This document shows positions 42,672 to 50,691 of a stretch of 64,000 nucleotides of DNA, piece by piece. Origin of the DNA: Neorhodopirellula lusitana (lineage in GTDB: Bacteria; Planctomycetota; Planctomycetia; Pirellulales; Pirellulaceae); NCBI RefSeq assembly GCF_900182915.1, contig NZ_FXUG01000001.1:682001-746000 (forward strand). The letters are read 5' to 3'. Both the position numbers and the translations under genes were made by a program. Positions within the stretch are counted from its first letter, which is position 1, and the number at the start of each line of letters is the position of its first letter. The notes under the pieces were generated by a model. That model did not search any database and had not been told where the DNA came from. It worked only from the letters and a program-made list of their open reading frames with translations.

Positions 42672-43780
42672 GACTCAAGTTCTGTTTGAGGAATTGCTGC
42701 GTCGCTCAATTCGCAGATTGTATGAATTGTTCGTTTGATCATTTCGATTTCGGATTGACGGGTTTCATGTTCACTGAGCAGCTTTCTTGAAAGGTCTTTC
42801 AGCATGCCGGGAAAGTGTTTTCCACGACGATCTTTGGTGAAGAATTCAGCGAGATTGTTTTCACGTTCTGAAAGCGTTTCCGCTGCTTGGGCGAGTGCGT
42901 TGACTCGGCTTTTGTTGGATTCTTGGTGAAGTAGCTGGACCGAGATGCTGACCTGTTTCAGCAGTTCGCTGATCTCGCCGCTTGATAGGCATTGGTTTTC
43001 CAACGCATCGCAGGCACGCAAAGTCGCATCAAAACCAGGCTCTTCTGCCAGCGCGGCTTCAATCGATTGTTGTCGACGCTCACGGATGCTGGATTTGTTG
43101 GAGGCGTTCAGGTTGGTGTGCGTTCGCGGGGCATTCTTACCGGCAAACAGTCGATCAAATTCTCGCCGACCAAAGAGGCTCGCGACGGAGAAGAAGCCCG
43201 TGGCGATGACTAGCCAATTCAAATGCTGGAGCCATTGGTACGACAACACGGTGCGTTGCCCGTGAAGGGACTGAGGCCAAACGAAGCTTCGAATCAAGTA
43301 GTCGGTACCGGAGAGAAAGGTCACCGTCAATAAAACGCGATAATCCCGGTACAGTGAGAGCAACGCCAAGGAAGCAAAAATGCACGCGTGCGTTATCGTT
43401 GATCCGCCGGAAAGGTAAATCAGGATTCCCGACCAGACGACTTGAGCGACCGCGAACCAGTGTCGAATTCTCGGTTGGACAGCGTTCCGTACGAGGAACC
43501 CTGCCGGAACAACGCAGAAACAAACACCATAGATAGCTGCAAACCAAAGAATGGAGCTGAGTGTGATGCTGCGGCCCAGCCAAGTGTTTGGCGTTACAAA
43601 CATCGCAACCGCCACAATGCTTAGTGACTGTAACGCGATGATGACGCAAAAGAGCCGATCTAAATTTGCGTGAATCGGCGACAACGATGCCAGGGACGTT
43701 CCCGGCGACTCGATTGGTTGTTTAGATTGGTCATTCTGTGCGTGCTCTGTCTTTGTGACAAAGCGGCTTGTTTTAGTCAT
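42659..43780 (-). CDS. Membrane protein with a histidine-less kinase dimerisation segment and no ATPase
   Basis: About 373 residues. The N-terminal half has five or six membrane segments (roughly residues 43-205) including SLYRDYRVLL, resembling a membrane sensor module seen before planctomycete kinases and cyclases. The C-terminal third (about 275-360) aligns by eye with the HNVGN kinases: LKQVSISVQLL matches their LNSINVSVQTL, and TKDRRGKHFP matches their RGK segment. The LHNVGN box is replaced by GEISELLKQV, and no HATPase follows. It cannot be an active kinase as read. I chose ATG 43780 (GGGGGC upstream); ATG 43807 and TTG 43819 are alternatives. First gene of the cluster. Confidence 0.8.
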   Translation of the reverse strand: MTKTSRFVTKTEHAQNDQSKQPIESPGTSLASLSPIHANLDRLFCVIIALQSLSIVAVAMFVTPNTWLGRSITLSSILWFAAIYGVCFCVVPAGFLVRNAVQPRIRHWFAVAQVVWSGILIYLSGGSTITHACIFASLALLSLYRDYRVLLTVTFLSGTDYLIRSFVWPQSLHGQRTVLSYQWLQHLNWLVIATGFFSVASLFGRREFDRLFAGKNAPRTHTNLNASNKSSIRERRQQSIEAALAEEPGFDATLRACDALENQCLSSGEISELLKQVSISVQLLHQESNKSRVNALAQAAETLSERENNLAEFFTKDRRGKHFPGMLKDLSRKLLSEHETRQSEIEMIKRTIHTICELSDAAIPQTELESCEA

Positions 43781-44039
43781 GATTTGCCCCCAAATCGTTT
43801 GACTCATGCTTGTGGGCAAACTTTGCCCAGCCCCGACAAAAGCTACATCACGATTTTCGAGTAGGTCGGACCGATCTAGTTTTTGCGTGAATCTGGGGTT
43901 AGAACCTTCGTATTACAACGGAAAACTACTTGTTTAGTCGTGTCGTCATCGCAAATGCGAAGCGGTGCAGCGGACGCCGCAAACAGCAGTGGCGGTCTTT
44001 GAAGGGGCCTGACTCATCAGTCCGGGACGAAGCTCAACG

Positions 44040-44067
44040 GCGGGGGCTCAAGAGCGGGGGCTCAAGG
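44040..44067. repeat. 14-bp tandem repeat, two copies
   Basis: GCGGGGGCTCAAGA is followed directly by GCGGGGGCTCAAGG. A looser third version (GTGGGAGGCTCATG) follows. Intergenic; no function evident. Confidence 0.75.
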
Positions 44068-44171
44068 GTGGGAGGCTCATGCTCAACGAGACCAACCTGC
44101 TCCAGAGGGGCGCGTTTTCAATCGCTCCCTGCACGAGTATCCAGCTATCCGGACGTCGGCATCTGCGCACG

Positions 44172-44201
44172 AAAAAAGGCGGCCACTTGTCAGTAACCGC
44201 C
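44172..44201 (-). terminator. Intrinsic terminator of the DUF2383 gene
   Basis: On the minus strand GGCGGTTAC pairs with GTGGCCGCC (9 bp with two G-U pairs, 6-nt loop), followed at once by six T. It lies 43 nt after the stop of the DUF2383 gene. The clearest intrinsic terminator in the window. Confidence 0.85.
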
Positions 44202-44243
44202 CTGGTTGCTCAATGCTTATTTGCATTTGCGAAAAGACTGTTC

Positions 44244-44714
44244 CTACTTCTTTGCGTAGGCATCTCGCAGGTCACGCACCTTATCGTGCCCCGCTTTGAC
44301 CTTCGCGTATTGTGCAGACAGCACGTCGTTCATCGCACTTCCCGCTGTTTCCTTTAGGACTTCTTCGTACGCTTCCTTGATGTGATCCTCGCCACGCTCG
44401 GCTTCGATGAGAACCACGTACGGATCACCACCGTTCAATTTCGCACGGATGTTAATCCAGATGCGGTGAGTTTTGGCAGCCACGCTACCGTCGTCCTCGG
44501 CGTCCTTCCCGTTGAATTCAACGAACTGCTGCAGCTCGCTAGCCATCGCTGAGCGCTCATCACCGATCGCTCGGAACAAGGTGGATAGCTTGACGTCATC
44601 GAGTTCCTCCGCGGACTCATGGAACCCGTTGTACGAATCGATGTTTGCACGAATTAGCTTTTGAAGCTTGGTGATCGTTTCAGTATTCAAGTCGGTCTTA
44701 GTTTCAAGACTCAT
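44244..44714 (-). CDS. PA2169 family (DUF2383) four-helix-bundle protein
   Basis: A 156-residue soluble helical protein. The N-terminal half (LQKLIRANIDSYNGFHESAE) and the C-terminal EAERGEDHIKEAYEEVL match the DUF2383/PA2169 family, a ferritin-like four-helix bundle common in stress-responsive genes. Conserved Glu and His residues could bind metal, but this is not established. GGGAG lies about 7 nt before ATG 44714, which I prefer to a longer frame from 44771. The DUF1328 gene is about 50 nt upstream on the same strand, and an intrinsic terminator follows, so the two probably form one short transcript. Confidence 0.85.
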   Translation of the reverse strand: MSLETKTDLNTETITKLQKLIRANIDSYNGFHESAEELDDVKLSTLFRAIGDERSAMASELQQFVEFNGKDAEDDGSVAAKTHRIWINIRAKLNGGDPYVVLIEAERGEDHIKEAYEEVLKETAGSAMNDVLSAQYAKVKAGHDKVRDLRDAYAKK

Positions 44715-44763
44715 GGTTGTCTCCCGTAGATGGTAGTTGGTTGTATTGTCGGAGATCAGTTGA

Positions 44764-44931
44764 CTAGGCAACCGGTCCGCGGCGACCTAGTACGAGTCCG
44801 ATAACGAACAGTACGAGGAATACGACGAACAAGATTTTGGCGATACTTGCAGCGGTTCCGGCGATGACGCCAAATCCAAGTACACCAGCGATCAAAGCGA
44901 TGATCAAAAACGTTAAAGCCCAGCCCAACAT
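44764..44931 (-). CDS. DUF1328 (YtjA-like) small membrane protein
   Basis: A 55-residue protein with two membrane helices ([20 protein letters not shown] and [19 protein letters not shown]), ending in the basic GRRGP typical of DUF1328/YtjA proteins. AGGAG sits 7 nt before the ATG. Members are induced by envelope or general stress in several bacteria; the function is unknown. Its pairing with a DUF2383 gene supports a stress-operon reading. Confidence 0.88.
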   Translation of the reverse strand: MLGWALTFLIIALIAGVLGFGVIAGTAASIAKILFVVFLVLFVIGLVLGRRGPVA

Positions 44932-45159
44932 GGCAATCTCCTAAATTGAAAAGTGGTTCGCGTAGTAGTGAACTTCACTTCTCACGCTCGATAGAGGGTT
45001 AAAGCAAGCGGTGTGCCAACTTGCGGTAACCGGTCCGAAATGTCGTCACAGACTGTGTTTTGCTGATTGAGAGACGAAATCAGCAGGTTGTCTGGACGAT
45101 CATCGAGCACGATGGGCGTTTTGAAAACAAACGCTTCTAGGTGGCAAGAGAAGTGTCGA

Positions 45160-45825
45160 TTAAGTCGACACGCGATTGATGAGGCCCAGCACTTCGGCCC
45201 GCGATTTCGGGTCCGTCTTGAATGCGCCACGCATGGCGCTGGTCAAGCACAGGCTGCCTGGTTTGCGAATGCCACGCATCGTCATGCAGCTGTGGGTGGA
45301 TTCGACAACGACGGCCACGCCGCGAGCGGACAAACGTTCTTCGATCAGGTTGGCGACCGTGTGGGTCAAACGTTCTTGCACTTGAGGTCGACGGGCGACC
45401 TCTTCGACAACCCGAGCCAACTTGCTAAGACCGACCACTTTACCGCTGGGCAAGTAGGCGATGTGAGCCTTGCCGGTGAACGGCAACAGGTGATGCTCGC
45501 ACATGCTGCAAAAGCTGATGTCGCGGACCAGCACGATTTCGTCGTAATCCTCTTCAAACACTTTCGCCAAATGCCGTCCGGGATCGGACTTCAATCCTGC
45601 GAACATCTCCGCATACATGCGTGCGACACGCGCGGGAGTTTCGAGTAACCCGTCGCGTTGGGGATCTTCCCCGACCGCTTTCAGGATCACTTTGACGGCG
45701 GATTCAATTGCTGCGAAGTCGACCGCGTCGTTCTTCGGTTCGTTTTTGTCAACGAAAAAGGGGGTAGGAGCCGGAGCGGAACCCTCATTCGAAGTGGCGT
45801 CAGCTTCTTTCGACGAAACAGTCAT
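45160..45825 (-). CDS. folE: GTP cyclohydrolase I
   Basis: This enzyme converts GTP to 7,8-dihydroneopterin triphosphate, the entry to folate and other pterins. Zinc ligands C109 and H112 ([10 protein letters not shown]) and C180 (THSCMTMRG) match the E. coli set, and the QVQERLT segment is intact. The first 33 residues are a Ser/Ala/Pro-rich extension. At 221 residues length is normal. It stands apart from other folate genes. AGGA lies about 9 nt before the ATG. Its stop is 228 nt from the DUF1328 start on the same strand. Confidence 0.96.
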   Translation of the reverse strand: MTVSSKEADATSNEGSAPAPTPFFVDKNEPKNDAVDFAAIESAVKVILKAVGEDPQRDGLLETPARVARMYAEMFAGLKSDPGRHLAKVFEEDYDEIVLVRDISFCSMCEHHLLPFTGKAHIAYLPSGKVVGLSKLARVVEEVARRPQVQERLTHTVANLIEERLSARGVAVVVESTHSCMTMRGIRKPGSLCLTSAMRGAFKTDPKSRAEVLGLINRVST

Positions 45826-45934
45826 TCAATCATTTTCCTGGGATACTCGTGGGATGATCCCGCATTATAGGAGGCTGTCACGTTTTAGGGCATGCCCGAG
45901 GTTTACCGCGATTGGGCGCATTCTGCCTAAACCG

Positions 45935-47176
45935 CTACTGGATCGCCGGCAAGATCAGTCCGATCAGCACCGAGAGCACGATGATGACCAGGAAGACAAT
46001 CGCGATGGTCCAAACGAACCAGTGGGTTTTGTACTTGATATGAGGAGTCGCTCGCACGATTTGCCGGTACGGCTCGGAGCATACGTAGACTCCTTTTTCG
46101 GAAAACAGCACGAAGAGAAAGTACCCGTGGATGATCGTGCCAATTGGGAATCCAAGCAACCCAATGGCGCTGAATATCCCCGCGGCGATGCGAGGTCCGT
46201 TTTTGAGCTGTCTTAAACCATGCCCGATGAACAAGAAACCACCCGCGAATGAGCCGTAAATGAGCAAGAGTATGAGGCCAAGGCCAACGGTAACTTCAGG
46301 GTCTTTTCCAAAGATTCCGGCTAGCAAAATGAAGATGCCACCAATGGTGCCGATGATGAATATCGAACTGCCTATGTAATAGAGTAAGCCGAGCGATCGC
46401 ACGGACGCTTCGTGGTTCAAGTACTGGTTTCGAATTTGAACTGCGTTTCCTGAAGCAACCGGGGCTGCACCATGTGTAGTCGCTGAGCCGCCGTATACAG
46501 TGGTCGGTGAATGATACGGGTTCGTTGGGCTGGCTGGTCGTGGCGCTGTTACGTAAGGATTCGCTTGCGGGGCGGGTGCGTGAAAGGTGGGCGCAGCCGC
46601 TGGGCCTGATGTGTTCACAGGGGGAAGTCCCCCGAAATCGAGCGGGGCTGCCGCAGGGATTGGGGTGACGGGCTGTGCGACCGCGACGGGCCGTTGCCGG
46701 GGTGTATCGACAGGCTTCCCGGGCACCCGCAGTTTGCGTTTGCATTGGGGGCATAGCACGGTCGCGCCCGCGGCCGACTTTCGGACCGTCAACGTTCGCC
46801 CGCATGGGCACCGCATCTTCAGTAAGTCCGAAGATGCTGGGCCGGATGAAGCTGGGCCGGATGAACCTTGGGCAGATGATTTTGCCGCCGTTGGTTTGGG
46901 GGCCGAAACTGTGGGGGTTGAGGCTCGGGCGGGCGTTTGAGTTGGTCTGCGGGCGGCGTTTCCGCTGCTCGTATTACTAGCGGCCCGTGGCCTAGGTCTT
47001 TGTGGGCTGGATGTTTGTGCGTTGGATGTTTGTGCGTTGGGGGGTTGTTGTTGTGTGTCCGGCACACGCAAAACGGCAGAGCAACTGGGGCACTGTACTT
47101 TCTTGCCAGCGGATGATTTCATCACTGCGAGCTCTTGCCCGCAGCGGCAGCGCATCCTCGTTTTTCCAGAATTCAA
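45935..47176 (-). CDS. Membrane protein with two zinc-ribbon motifs
   Basis: A 413-residue protein. Two homologous ribbons occur: RCRCGQELAV...CPSC (about 8-40) and RCPCGRTLTV...CPQC (about 120-153), each with a CxC and CxxC pair spaced for zinc. Between and after them are Pro/Ala/Thr/Gln-rich linkers with short repeats (NAQTS, SGPAS). The C-terminal third has four membrane helices (about 260-410). The start is TTG at 47176 with an AAAGGGG ribosome site; ATG 47155 is alternative. The ribbons would lie in the cytoplasm. Function unknown; duplicated ribbons on a membrane anchor suggest protein or nucleic acid recruitment. Confidence 0.75.
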   Translation of the reverse strand: MNSGKTRMRCRCGQELAVMKSSAGKKVQCPSCSAVLRVPDTQQQPPNAQTSNAQTSSPQRPRPRAASNTSSGNAARRPTQTPARASTPTVSAPKPTAAKSSAQGSSGPASSGPASSDLLKMRCPCGRTLTVRKSAAGATVLCPQCKRKLRVPGKPVDTPRQRPVAVAQPVTPIPAAAPLDFGGLPPVNTSGPAAAPTFHAPAPQANPYVTAPRPASPTNPYHSPTTVYGGSATTHGAAPVASGNAVQIRNQYLNHEASVRSLGLLYYIGSSIFIIGTIGGIFILLAGIFGKDPEVTVGLGLILLLIYGSFAGGFLFIGHGLRQLKNGPRIAAGIFSAIGLLGFPIGTIIHGYFLFVLFSEKGVYVCSEPYRQIVRATPHIKYKTHWFVWTIAIVFLVIIVLSVLIGLILPAIQ

Positions 47177-47261
47177 CGTTCAGCCCCTTTCCTGTCATGC
47201 CCCGGTTTTGGATCGCTTCAATGGTCAATCATGTATTTTTGATTGTCGGTTAACGATTGAT

Positions 47262-48302
47262 CTAAATGCCTTGGAGAGCGTCATTGTAGACACCAGCGAT
47301 GTTCATCACGATTCGGAAGATGATGAATATCAGTGCTCCCGCGACGCCCATCCAAATCGTGCCTGTCGCAATGCCTGCGATGGTCTTCAATGCCGACTTG
47401 GCTCGCTGGTCATAATCACGGGCAACAAATTCAATGGACTCGGCATCCGTTCCGGAAACTTCAGCGATCCCAACCTGTGTCAGGAATTCATCGGGGAATA
47501 AGGAGGTTGCCTGCAGTGCTTCGGTCAGCGTGCCGCCCGCGCGGATACTCGACTCGGCATCATCGGCGCCCGCTCGATAGAAGTCACTGTCCGTGGCATC
47601 GAGGGCAAGTTTGATTCCGGCGATCGGATTCAGACCTGCATCCAAGGCCAACGCCAGCGTCCAAGTAAAACGAGATAGCGTGATGGTCTGGATCGCCGAC
47701 CCCAGTACTGGGATTTTGTAAAAGACTGGAATCATGTTCTGGATTCCACCCAGGTTCTTCTGGAACGCGACGATCGCTGCGATCAACAAAGCAAAGAAGC
47801 CCGCGATATAGGCCCAGAAAATAAGCACTCCCTTGGAACCACGCAGCCCCAAGCCAAGCATGTCCGCCATTTCTCCGCCAGCCGATGGAGTGACGTTTCC
47901 CATGATCCAAATGAATAGCGAGATCACGCCGATCCCAATAAACAGCTGGATGCTTGGCCAAGTGATCGCTCGAATGAAGTCGTTCTTGAGGATGACTTGT
48001 TGTTCGTAATGCTCGGCCAGTTTCAGCATCGTGCGTTCGAGACGCCCGGTGACCTCACCCACTTTCACCATCGATCGCATCAACGGTGGAAAGAACTTGC
48101 TCTGTTGGTTCATCCCATCGGCAAGCGAAGTGCCCTGGGCTGCGACGGCACGCAACTGCTTCATCGCTTCACGCTGTCGAGGCGGCCCGTGTTTGGCTTC
48201 GCTTTCAAGCAAGCGTAGGAGTTCGGCGCCGGCTTGATGTCCGATTCCAAACCTGCGACAGAAATCACGAGAAGATTTCAGATTCATGCGCCGACTGATC
48301 AA
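47262..48302 (-). CDS. Type II secretion GspF-like inner-membrane protein
   Basis: A 346-residue T2SSF-domain protein. It has two GspF halves: the first includes FFPPLMRSMVKVGEVTGRLE (about 70-89), the second FPDEFLTQVGIAEVSGTDAE (about 270-290), each followed by membrane segments (about 115-135, 165-185 and 325-340). GspF/PilC forms the platform for pseudopilus assembly. No GspE ATPase or pilin gene is present, so partners are elsewhere. The TTG start makes a TTGA overlap with the upstream secreted-protein gene and has AAGGA 7 nt upstream; ATG 48287 has none. Confidence 0.88.
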   Translation of the reverse strand: MISRRMNLKSSRDFCRRFGIGHQAGAELLRLLESEAKHGPPRQREAMKQLRAVAAQGTSLADGMNQQSKFFPPLMRSMVKVGEVTGRLERTMLKLAEHYEQQVILKNDFIRAITWPSIQLFIGIGVISLFIWIMGNVTPSAGGEMADMLGLGLRGSKGVLIFWAYIAGFFALLIAAIVAFQKNLGGIQNMIPVFYKIPVLGSAIQTITLSRFTWTLALALDAGLNPIAGIKLALDATDSDFYRAGADDAESSIRAGGTLTEALQATSLFPDEFLTQVGIAEVSGTDAESIEFVARDYDQRAKSALKTIAGIATGTIWMGVAGALIFIIFRIVMNIAGVYNDALQGI

Positions 48303-49060
48303 CGGCGTGTCCTTGTATCAAAGGCAGAGATATCAGCCTCGCCGTTGACGAGATCGTGTTGGGTATTCGGGAAGCACAGAGCGTATTCGCGAACGGCATA
48401 GTCCAGCATGGTGCGGATCCGCTGGGCTTGAGCCTTGTTTTGCATTGTGGATGCCGATGTGGTCAGGCCGCTTGTTTGTCGCGACTGCAGCGACGGCGAG
48501 GAACGTTGCAATTCTTTTAGGCGTGAGATCGCCAGTTCATACGCGGCCTGGGCGTTTGATGTCTTTCCAGCGCGAACGAGTGACCGAGCATTTTGGACCA
48601 GCGAGATGACTTCTTGAGTCGGATCCATCGCTTCGATCCCGTTTCCATTGGCCCGGTTTCGGCCACCTGGTTGATTGGTTCGAAGTCGTTTGGCAAGCGT
48701 GCGAGGATCCTCTCCTAGAATCTGACGATCCATTTCGTCCAAATCGATAATCGTCACGGACACCGACGCACCACCGGCGGTCGACGTTGATCCGAGTCGG
48801 CTTCCTGGGTTTGACGGCAGACCTGGGATTCGCCGGGAGCTCCAACCGCTCGCTGAACTAGAATTGCCACCTAGGTAGGTCGTGCCGCGATCGGGGACCA
48901 ACACGCTGCCACGATACGAAAACTGACGCACGCTCGGCAGCTGCACGACTTGGGCCGAAACGCTTGTCACGCCGAACCCCAATGCCACGGCCATCAAGAG
49001 GCCTGGCATACGACATCTCAGCGGCTGGGGGAATTTCGGTCGTGCGGGAAAAGTTTTCAT
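48299..49060 (-). CDS. Secreted protein of unknown function, coupled to GspF-like gene
   Basis: A 253-residue exported protein with a clear signal peptide (about 15-37, ending SVSAQ). Low-complexity Ser/Gly/Arg segments (about 65-95) are followed by a charged helical region (about 140-190) that resembles a TPR-like pair (LVQNARSLVRAGKTSNAQAA). I do not recognise a family. Overlap with the GspF-like start (TTGA) implies the two work together, perhaps in a type II or pilus-like apparatus; that is inference from position. Confidence 0.7.
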   Translation of the reverse strand: MKTFPARPKFPQPLRCRMPGLLMAVALGFGVTSVSAQVVQLPSVRQFSYRGSVLVPDRGTTYLGGNSSSASGWSSRRIPGLPSNPGSRLGSTSTAGGASVSVTIIDLDEMDRQILGEDPRTLAKRLRTNQPGGRNRANGNGIEAMDPTQEVISLVQNARSLVRAGKTSNAQAAYELAISRLKELQRSSPSLQSRQTSGLTTSASTMQNKAQAQRIRTMLDYAVREYALCFPNTQHDLVNGEADISAFDTRTRR

Positions 49061-49200
49061 CTGGCGTAGTCTATCCGATCGCGATTCCGGTTACCATTTC
49101 TGGACGTCAATTCGGTTTCTCGAATTCCGTTTCACTCCAATTACTCTCCATCGAACGCTCCGTCACGGCCTGGTGGCCTGGAGCACGAAAGGATCGATTG

Positions 49201-49665
49201 ATGCAACGCTTGTTTGCCCAGACTGTCTTCTCCCTGTCCGTCCTGGTTTGTCTGGTTAGTTTGGGATGCTCCCCAGGGGGCCGAAGTGGCGGTCCGGGAC
49301 CGGAAGATCCCGATGCGTCGAAAGAGTTCACGTCAACGGAGTCGGGCCTGAAGTACCGAATCTTGCGACGCGGCACTGGCGAGGCACCGAAGCCACGAAG
49401 TTTTGTCACCGTCGATTACGAAGGTTGGTTGGACAGCGGCGAGGAGTTCGATAGCTCGTATAGCCGCCGCCAGCCAACGAAGTTCAATTTACAGAGCGTC
49501 GTTGCGGGCTGGACTGAGGGGCTTCAGTTGGTCAAAGAGGGTGGCATGATCGAACTCGAAGTGCCGCCGGAGTTGGGTTACGGCGCGATGGGGGCGCCAG
49601 GATCGATCCCCCCCAATGCGACACTGCACTTCAAGGTCGAGCTGCACGAAACCCGTGGGGGCTGA
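49201..49665 (+). CDS. FKBP-type peptidyl-prolyl isomerase, lipoprotein
   Basis: A 154-residue protein: a lipoprotein signal peptide ending LVSLGC (cysteine about residue 21), a Gly-rich spacer and one FKBP domain (about 45-152) with VTVDYEGWL, FDSSY, VVAGWTEGLQLV and YGAMGAPGSIPPNATL, the ligand-pocket residues of the family. It catalyses proline isomerisation in exported proteins. I chose ATG 49201, with AAAGGA 7 nt upstream and immediate signal peptide; a longer frame begins inside the divergent neighbour. Confidence 0.92.
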   Translation: MQRLFAQTVFSLSVLVCLVSLGCSPGGRSGGPGPEDPDASKEFTSTESGLKYRILRRGTGEAPKPRSFVTVDYEGWLDSGEEFDSSYSRRQPTKFNLQSVVAGWTEGLQLVKEGGMIELEVPPELGYGAMGAPGSIPPNATLHFKVELHETRGG

Positions 49666-50088
49666 TCTTGGATAGGCGGCCCTGGTCGTCGGTGTTGGGC
49701 TTTGGCCGTTCCCCATGGCTGCATTGAGACTACTGGCCTATCGGTGAGCCCGTGCTTTCAACGCCGTGATGACCTTCTCATTCGCGTTGAAGCTTGCGTA
49801 TCTACAGCAGCGTGCGTGTCTGCAGCAGCTTGCGTGTCTGCAGCAGCGTGGGGGTTTGAAGCGAGTTGGGGGTCTGGTGTCGAATCCCCATTGCAGGTGT
49901 CAGGCAAGTTTTTCCGATTATCCCGAACATTCGATTATCTCGGTCGCAAGGATTATCCGATAACGAAGATGGCGAATCGGTCAAGAGACTGAACCAGCGT
50001 CTAGTCGCGTCGTTTGCGAGCCCTGCGACTTAGCCCTGACTGCCGCGTTCCCCTGCCTGCAACATTCATCGCGAATCGGAATCTAGCC
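49666..50088. other. Intergenic stretch with an 18-bp repeat
   Basis: 423 nt between the FKBP and fliW genes, both plus strand. No gene is supported: the two overlapping frames here owe their length to the repeat at 49795-49848. A promoter for fliW is expected but not identified. Confidence 0.5.
49795..49848. repeat. 18-bp tandem repeat, three copies
   Basis: Three units of TGCGTGTCTGCAGCAGC plus one base; the second and third differ in the last base and the first has two changes. There are no spacers, so it is not CRISPR. A minisatellite-like expansion in non-coding DNA. Confidence 0.9.
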
Positions 50089-50553
50089 ATGCGAATCGAC
50101 ACCCATCGCTTCGGCACCTTGGAACTCAACGCCGACCAACTTTTCCTGTTTCCGCAGGGGCTCGTTGGTATGGAATCGCTGCACCAATGGGCTTTGATTC
50201 CGGATCCTGACAACGAATCCGTCGCTTGGTTGCAGTCCGCTGCCCGTGGTGATCGTGCTTTGGCGGTGATTTGCCCGCGAGCGTTCTTTCCAGACTATCG
50301 CGTTCACATCGGACGTCGGGATCTGGCCAGTTTGCACCTTGCCAGTGGTGCCGAGGTCTACATCATGACGACCGTGGCTGGGCATGTTGGCAAATTAACC
50401 ACGAACCTGCGGGCCCCGTTGTTGGTCAACCTTGACCGTCGGCTAGGGTGTCAGGTGATTACCAACGACGATCGCCCACTGCGGCAACCGTTGCCGACCA
50501 TCATCGCGTCGATGAAGCAGGATCTGCCTGTTTCCCAAGTACGTGCTGCCTAA
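50089..50553 (+). CDS. fliW: Flagellar assembly factor FliW
   Basis: A 154-residue protein whose N-terminus ([20 protein letters not shown]) is the FliW signature, as is the closing LRQPLP segment. In Bacillus, FliW binds flagellin and the RNA-binding CsrA, so that flagellin translation begins when free flagellin falls. csrA lies 297 nt downstream on the same strand, the usual pairing. The start ATG 50089 is chosen over 50014, as FliW proteins begin at this strand. No flagellar structural gene is in the window. Confidence 0.93.
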   Translation: MRIDTHRFGTLELNADQLFLFPQGLVGMESLHQWALIPDPDNESVAWLQSAARGDRALAVICPRAFFPDYRVHIGRRDLASLHLASGAEVYIMTTVAGHVGKLTTNLRAPLLVNLDRRLGCQVITNDDRPLRQPLPTIIASMKQDLPVSQVRAA

Positions 50554-50691
50554 ACGAACGCTGTCTTGAATCAGCTTGCTGGCCGAAGGACGACGAATCG
50601 TTCCACGGTGGCGAATCCGCATGATCGGTACGTGCGGACCTTATGATCCCGGCTTGGATATATCTAGGCACATGGTCGATCAATCTTCTTA

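Larger units (their letters stand above)
43781..44243. other. Intergenic region upstream of the signalling cluster
   Basis: About 460 nt without a supportable gene, between the first signalling gene and the DUF2383 gene, both on the minus strand. It holds a 14-bp tandem repeat and the terminator of the DUF2383 gene. A promoter for the kinase cluster should lie at its left end; I could not identify it reliably. Confidence 0.5.

Noticed and set aside
43865-44243. Small plus-strand frames upstream of the DUF2383 gene
   Set aside because: They cross a terminator and a tandem repeat and have no ribosome sites.
45617-46216. 199-codon plus-strand frame opposite folE and the zinc-ribbon gene
   Set aside because: It is a shadow of two well-supported minus-strand genes, spans their boundary and has no recognisable motif.
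49795-49848. Possible CRISPR array
   Set aside because: Three direct 18-bp copies without spacers; a minisatellite, not a CRISPR.
49702-49992. 96-codon plus-strand frame with ACVS repeats
   Set aside because: Its length depends on the non-coding 18-bp repeat and it has no ribosome site.
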